Assembly (NCBI RefSeq): GCF_010669145.1
Contig: NZ_CP048632.1
Location: 62,001-126,000 of the forward strand
Direction of reading: 5' to 3'
Source: Rhizobium oryzihabitans
GTDB taxonomy: Bacteria > Pseudomonadota > Alphaproteobacteria > Rhizobiales > Rhizobiaceae
DNA length: 64,000 nt
The first letter of the stretch is position 1; the number at the start of each line of letters is the position of its first letter. Below the pieces are notes generated by a model, which saw only the letters and a program-made list of their open reading frames with translations, was not told where the DNA came from and did no database searches. Below, one piece after another: positions 60,916 to 64,000 of the stretch. The translations under genes and the position numbers were made by a program.

Positions 60916-61299
60916 ATGCGCTTTGTAAATCCCATCCCTTTCGTGCGCGATATCAATCGCTCCAAGGAATTTTATCGTGACAGGCTCGGCCTCACCATAG
61001 TGGAGGATTTCGGGAATTTCGTCCTATTCGAAACCGGCTTTGCAATTCATGACGGGCGGTCGCTTGAAGAGACGGTGTGGCGGAGGTCGCGGGGTGCGGA
61101 AGAGCCCTATGGCAGACGAAACATGCTGCTTTATTTCGAGCATGCGGATGTGGAAGCGGCTTTTCAAAGCATCGCGCCGCATGTGGAGCTTATTCATCCT
61201 CTTGAGCGGCAAGCCTGGGGCCAAAGGGTGTTTCGTTTTTACGATCCGGATGGGCATGCAATAGAGGTCGGAGAGCCGCTCGGCCAATCCGGGGAGTAA
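60916..61299 (+). CDS. VOC-family (glyoxalase/bleomycin-resistance-like) protein
   Basis: 127 aa. Two beta-alpha-beta modules: MRFVNPIPFVRDINRSKEFYRDRLGLTIVEDFGNF and YGRRNMLLYFEHADVEAAFQSIAPH, ending YDPDGHAIEVGEPLG with the metal-site Glu. Cytoplasmic; substrate unknown. Start at 60916 because family proteins begin at this strand; an ATG five bases earlier is out of frame. Confidence 0.85.
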   Translation: MRFVNPIPFVRDINRSKEFYRDRLGLTIVEDFGNFVLFETGFAIHDGRSLEETVWRRSRGAEEPYGRRNMLLYFEHADVEAAFQSIAPHVELIHPLERQAWGQRVFRFYDPDGHAIEVGEPLGQSGE

Positions 61300-61375
61300 C
61301 CCGTCGCGAAGATCGAGCCCGACAGACGGCGTCCGCACGGACCACGGTTGATTTGTTGCAAAAGGGGCGGGCTGT

Positions 61376-62002
61376 TTATCCCGTTGCCTGCAAATCCTTC
61401 GCCGCTTCCTCATCCAGCTGGGCGGCCCGCTTGAAGGCCGGGCGGTCGGTCAGATGCGACATGTAATCGATGAAGGCGGGACGTTTTTCGATCGTGCCGA
61501 AGTGCAGTCCCCAGCCGACATGGGCGCCGACATAGACATCCGCCGCGGTGAAAAGATCGCCGGCGACATAGCGGTTTTCACTGACGGCGCGTTCAAGGGT
61601 GTTCATCACATCCGCATAGCTGCCGCAGCCGGCCATGCGCAGCTTTTCCTTCGGCACTTCAAAACCCATCGCCTTCATGCTGGCCGCCATTTCCAGCGGT
61701 CCGGCGGCGAAGAACATCCAGCGGTAATAAAGTCCGCGCGCTTTCGGCGTCGGTGCGAGATTGGCACCCGGAAAGGCATCGGCGAGATAAGCGCAGATCG
61801 CCGCCGCCTCGGTGACGATGGTATCGCCGTGTTTGATGGCGGGCACCTTGGCCATCGGGTTTATCAGCCGGTAGGCGGGCGATTTCATCGAGGTTTCGAA
61901 GCCCAGTATCTCCGTTTTATACGGAACGCCGACTTCTTCGAGCATCCAGCGCGCGATGCGACCGCGCGACATGGGATTTGTGTAGAAGATCAACTCACTC
62001 AT
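61376..62002 (-). CDS. Glutathione S-transferase family protein
   Basis: 208 aa. Thioredoxin-like N-terminal domain (LIFYTNPMSRGRIARWMLEEVGVPY, with the conserved PMSRG contact, and NPMAKVPAIKHGDTIVTEAAAICAYLAD) and an all-helical C-terminal domain (SENRYVAGDLFTAADVYVGAHVGWGLHFG). Conjugates glutathione to electrophiles; the exact class cannot be told. Confidence 0.92.
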   Translation of the reverse strand: MSELIFYTNPMSRGRIARWMLEEVGVPYKTEILGFETSMKSPAYRLINPMAKVPAIKHGDTIVTEAAAICAYLADAFPGANLAPTPKARGLYYRWMFFAAGPLEMAASMKAMGFEVPKEKLRMAGCGSYADVMNTLERAVSENRYVAGDLFTAADVYVGAHVGWGLHFGTIEKRPAFIDYMSHLTDRPAFKRAAQLDEEAAKDLQATG

Positions 62003-62389
62003 GGCTTTGCCTCCCCAAGCAAAATCGCCTAAGCATCATGAGAAAACCGGTGCGGATTTCTTGCTGTCACGGTGCGTTTTTATGGTCCGCAGCATCATTC
62101 GCGCGTCTTTCAGGTTTGCGCCGACGCTGCGTTGAAATTTTGACTGTGCCGAGCAAGTCATGTGTGAGTAAATGCTGTTTCAGCTTTGTCTTATTGTTGT
62201 GCTGGCCGCGGCACGGTGCGGAATGGAAGTTTGCGCCTAGTGCAACGTCTAATCAAGATACTGTGAACAAAAAAAGAAACCCGGCGTTGCGGCCGGGTTT
62301 TTGTTTCCTGGATATTTCATGCCGCCTGTCAGGACGTGATCACGTCTTTCCTCGAAGGGTCGACGGATGTGCAGCGAGTGTGGTGCGGG
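62003..62389. other. Intergenic region between GST and DUF1772 genes
   Basis: 387 bases. Apart from the terminator at 62277-62303 there is nothing recognisable; the first 270 bases should hold the GST promoter (minus strand), and no credible gene is seen. Confidence 0.5.
62277..62303. terminator. Bidirectional terminator downstream of the DUF1772 gene
   Basis: AAACCCGGC, loop GTTGCG, GCCGGGTTT. On the minus strand the stem is followed by CTTTTTTTG, so it should end the DUF1772 transcript; on plus it is followed by TTG. Confidence 0.8.
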
Positions 62390-62926
62390 TTAAGCGGCCA
62401 TGCGTCTTTCGCGATGTCTTGTGGCAGCAAGCAGCGCCACAAAAAAGGCGAGGGTGGTAAGCACGGTGCGGACGAGGTTGGAAAGCGCCCATCGGTCACG
62501 CAGTTCCTGCCAGTCGCTCGGTATTTCAGTCGAAACCGTCTTGAAGAACTCGTTGATGGGCACATTGACCATGCGGGTCTGGATCACGACAACCGCGTAG
62601 ATGACCAGGGCCATGACCCATAGTAGCCGGCTGTCGCGGTCGATGAGTGCTGCGCCGAGAAGGGCGGCGAGCGGAACGAAGAAGGCCGCAAAGAAAATGC
62701 CGTTGCGGACGCTGATATTGATGCCGTTGAACGCCTGGATGAAAATATCCGCCTCCAGTTGCTGGAAGGCCATCATGACGGGATTGCTGAAGGCGAAGAA
62801 AAAACCGGCCATGATGCCAAGACTAAGCGGTGCGAACAGGCGCAGGGCAAGGCTCGCCGGTTCTCTTGTCATTTCCAGTGCGGGAAAGTGCTTTGTTTTT
62901 ATGTCATGCAGAAATGAGCTGGACAT
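62390..62926 (-). CDS. DUF1772 (anthrone oxygenase-like) membrane protein
   Basis: 178 aa, four membrane helices: LGIMAGFFFAFSNPVMMAF, IFFAAFFVPLAALLGAALI, WVMALVIYAVVVIQTRM, and TVLTTLAFFVALLAA. The NVPINEFF motif after the third helix is typical of DUF1772. I choose 62926 (MSSSFLHDIKTKHF) because GGAG lies five to six bases upstream; an ATG at 62938 has none. Divergent from a TetR gene with two operator-like palindromes between them, so it is probably the regulator's target. Confidence 0.85.
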   Translation of the reverse strand: MSSSFLHDIKTKHFPALEMTREPASLALRLFAPLSLGIMAGFFFAFSNPVMMAFQQLEADIFIQAFNGINISVRNGIFFAAFFVPLAALLGAALIDRDSRLLWVMALVIYAVVVIQTRMVNVPINEFFKTVSTEIPSDWQELRDRWALSNLVRTVLTTLAFFVALLAATRHRERRMAA

Positions 62927-62940
62927 GAAAATCTCCATAG

Positions 62941-62986
62941 AATATCCGTACGCTATCGTACGGATATTCCGTACGTATCTGTACGG
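62941..62986. promoter_or_regulatory. Tandem palindromic operators of the TetR/DUF1772 pair
   Basis: Site 1 (62941-62968): AATATCCGTACG, spacer CTAT, CGTACGGATATT, a perfect 12-bp inverted repeat. Site 2 (62969-62986): CCGTAC, spacer GTATCT, GTACGG. Both share CCGTAC/GTACGG and their centres are 23 bases apart, about two helical turns, on the same DNA face. They lie between the two divergent starts. Confidence 0.8.
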
Positions 62987-63006
62987 TTTTTGTCAAGGGA
63001 GTGCTG

Positions 63007-63618
63007 ATGCGAAGCGAGAGCAAGGAATTACGCCGGCGTGAAATTGTCGAGCACGCCTTCGCCATGCTTGCGCAGGACGGTTACGCCGCGTTTTCCATGC
63101 AGGCGCTGGCAAAGGTGAGCAAGTCTTCCAAGGAGACGCTCTACGGCTGGTTCGGGGGAAAGGCCGGTCTTTACGAAGCCATGGTCGCCGAGAATGCCGC
63201 AACGCTGGTATTGCCATCGGCGGAGGCGGCGGATGGTGTTGGCGAGCTCTCGCGTTTCGGGGCCGATCTCCTGACGGTGCTTTTGGGAGAACGGGCGGTG
63301 CTGCTCAACAGGGTGGCGGCGGCGGAGGCAGGCAGCGAAACCACGCTCGGCGAATTTCTCTCGGCTAAAGGCCGTAGCCATGTCATGCCGAAGCTTGCCA
63401 TCTATTTTGCGGCTTTGGCGCAGCAGGGCGCCATATGTGCCGAGGCTTCGGAAGAGCCTGCGGAAATCTGGTTGTCGCTTCTGGTTGGGGATTTGCAGGT
63501 CAGACGCGCCACGGGTGCGATCGGCCTTCCGACGGAAGAGGACATAAGGGCGCGATCGGCGCGCGCCGCGATGCTGATATTCCGGCTCTATGGCACGAAT
63601 GAAAAAACCCGGCGCTGA
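63007..63618 (+). CDS. TetR/AcrR family transcriptional regulator
   Basis: 203 aa. The N-terminal helix-turn-helix (REIVEHAFAMLAQDGYAAFSMQALAKVSKSSKETLYGWFGGKAGLYEAMVAENA) is standard; the C-terminal ligand domain is of unknown specificity. I choose ATG 63007 over GTG 63001 because AAGGGA would overlap the GTG but is well spaced for the ATG. Likely represses the divergent DUF1772 gene and itself. Confidence 0.9.
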   Translation: MRSESKELRRREIVEHAFAMLAQDGYAAFSMQALAKVSKSSKETLYGWFGGKAGLYEAMVAENAATLVLPSAEAADGVGELSRFGADLLTVLLGERAVLLNRVAAAEAGSETTLGEFLSAKGRSHVMPKLAIYFAALAQQGAICAEASEEPAEIWLSLLVGDLQVRRATGAIGLPTEEDIRARSARAAMLIFRLYGTNEKTRR

Positions 63619-63629
63619 GGCCGGGTTTT
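63604..63629. terminator. Bidirectional terminator between TetR gene and icd
   Basis: AAAACCCGGC, loop GCTGAG, GCCGGGTTTT. The stem contains the TetR stop codon. A/T on both sides lets it stop both convergent transcripts. Confidence 0.8.
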
Positions 63630-63650
63630 AAAGCTGCTGAGCAAAGAGGC

Positions 63651-64000
63651 TTAAGCCGCCATCGCCGTCTTGAGGTTGTCGTCGATCTTGTCGAGGAAGG
63701 CGGTGGTGGAGAGCCACGGCTGGTCCGGTCCGATGAGGAGCGCCAGATCCTTGGTCATGAAGCCGCTTTCGACAGTGTCGACGCAGACGGTTTCGAGCGT
63801 CGTCGCGAACTTGGCCAGCTCGGCATTGTCATCCAGCTTGGCGCGGTGGGCAAGGCCACGGGTCCAGGCGAAGATCGACGCGATCGAGTTGGTCGAGGTT
63901 TCCTGACCCTTCTGGTGCTGGCGGTAGTGGCGCGTCACTGTGCCGTGTGCTGCTTCGGCTTCGACCGTGCGGCCGTCCGGCGACAGAAGAACGGAGGTCA
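63651..64000 (-). CDS. icd: NADP-dependent isocitrate dehydrogenase, C-terminal part
   Basis: About 116 codons are inside the window; the start lies beyond 64000. The reading [20 protein letters not shown] then [36 protein letters not shown] is the C-terminal signature of eukaryote-like NADP isocitrate dehydrogenase (TCA cycle, isocitrate to 2-oxoglutarate). It ends [15 protein letters not shown]. Convergent with the TetR gene. Confidence 0.95.
   Translation of the reverse strand, partial: TSVLLSPDGRTVEAEAAHGTVTRHYRQHQKGQETSTNSIASIFAWTRGLAHRAKLDDNAELAKFATTLETVCVDTVESGFMTKDLALLIGPDQPWLSTTAFLDKIDDNLKTAMAA

Noticed and set aside
62097..62276. Plus-strand transcript ending at the 62277 terminator
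   Set aside because: The terminator is explained by the minus-strand DUF1772 gene; no promoter facing it was seen.

Overview
The window reads as a chromosomal segment of an alphaproteobacterium of the Rhizobiaceae, most probably Agrobacterium. The reasons are the gene content and order (str, S10, spc and alpha ribosomal clusters joined with secY-adk; recA-alaS; a PdhS-type cell-cycle kinase; Usg and DUF1883 proteins), the high-GC codon use, a recA operator of the rhizobial form GAAC-N7-GTAC, and Rhizobiaceae-style intergenic palindromic repeats. No rRNA, tRNA, CRISPR array, transposase or integrase was seen.

Layout. 1-470: two small minus-strand genes (a partial VOC protein and an unknown). 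470-20712: the translation cluster, all on the plus strand: rpsL-rpsG-fusA-tuf, rpsJ to rpsQ, rplN to rplO, secY-adk, rpsM-rpsK-rpoA-rplQ. Hairpins mark several internal boundaries, notably rpsQ/rplN, and a strong terminator follows rplQ. 20787-21734: an AT-richer accessory gene that joins an RNase A-like CDI-type toxin domain to what looks like its own immunity protein. 21859-31544: DUF817, DUF2809, the periplasmic methionine sulfoxide repair pair msrPQ, ilvD, a serine hydrolase, a DUF1311 protein, a Do-type protease and rarA. 31625-38690: DUF1883, a chemoreceptor, an extensin-family lipoprotein, a probable unannotated small RNA, a TauE-type exporter and an ABC-2 exporter. 38770-47836: ribB with an FMN riboswitch, an aspartic protease, DUF1289, the cobalamin genes cobS and cobT, dgkA, a PdhS-family histidine kinase, a nuclease/uracil-DNA glycosylase pair, an Lrp regulator and SsuA. 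48104-64000: a methyltransferase, Usg, a polar amino-acid ABC transporter without its ATPase, a proline-rich OmpA protein, psuK-psuG, recA, alaS, a VOC protein, a GST, a DUF1772/TetR divergent pair with tandem operators, and the 3' end of icd.

How parts work together. The first 20 kb make the ribosome, two elongation GTPases, the Sec channel, adenylate kinase and the RNA polymerase alpha subunit. msrP and msrQ are translationally close and act as one periplasmic repair system. cobS and cobT are divergent and both serve the lower-ligand end of cobalamin synthesis. psuK and psuG break down pseudouridine. RecA, RarA and the uracil-DNA glycosylase serve DNA repair.

Three genes that should be intact (rplC, msrQ, cobS) each carry a one-base deletion in a short G/C run. 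Because rplC is essential, sequence error is the simplest explanation, and the same kind of error might also have created the toxin-immunity fusion. The most interesting items are the toxin-immunity gene, the candidate small RNA near 35.84-36.01 kb, and the tandem TetR operator near 62.95 kb.
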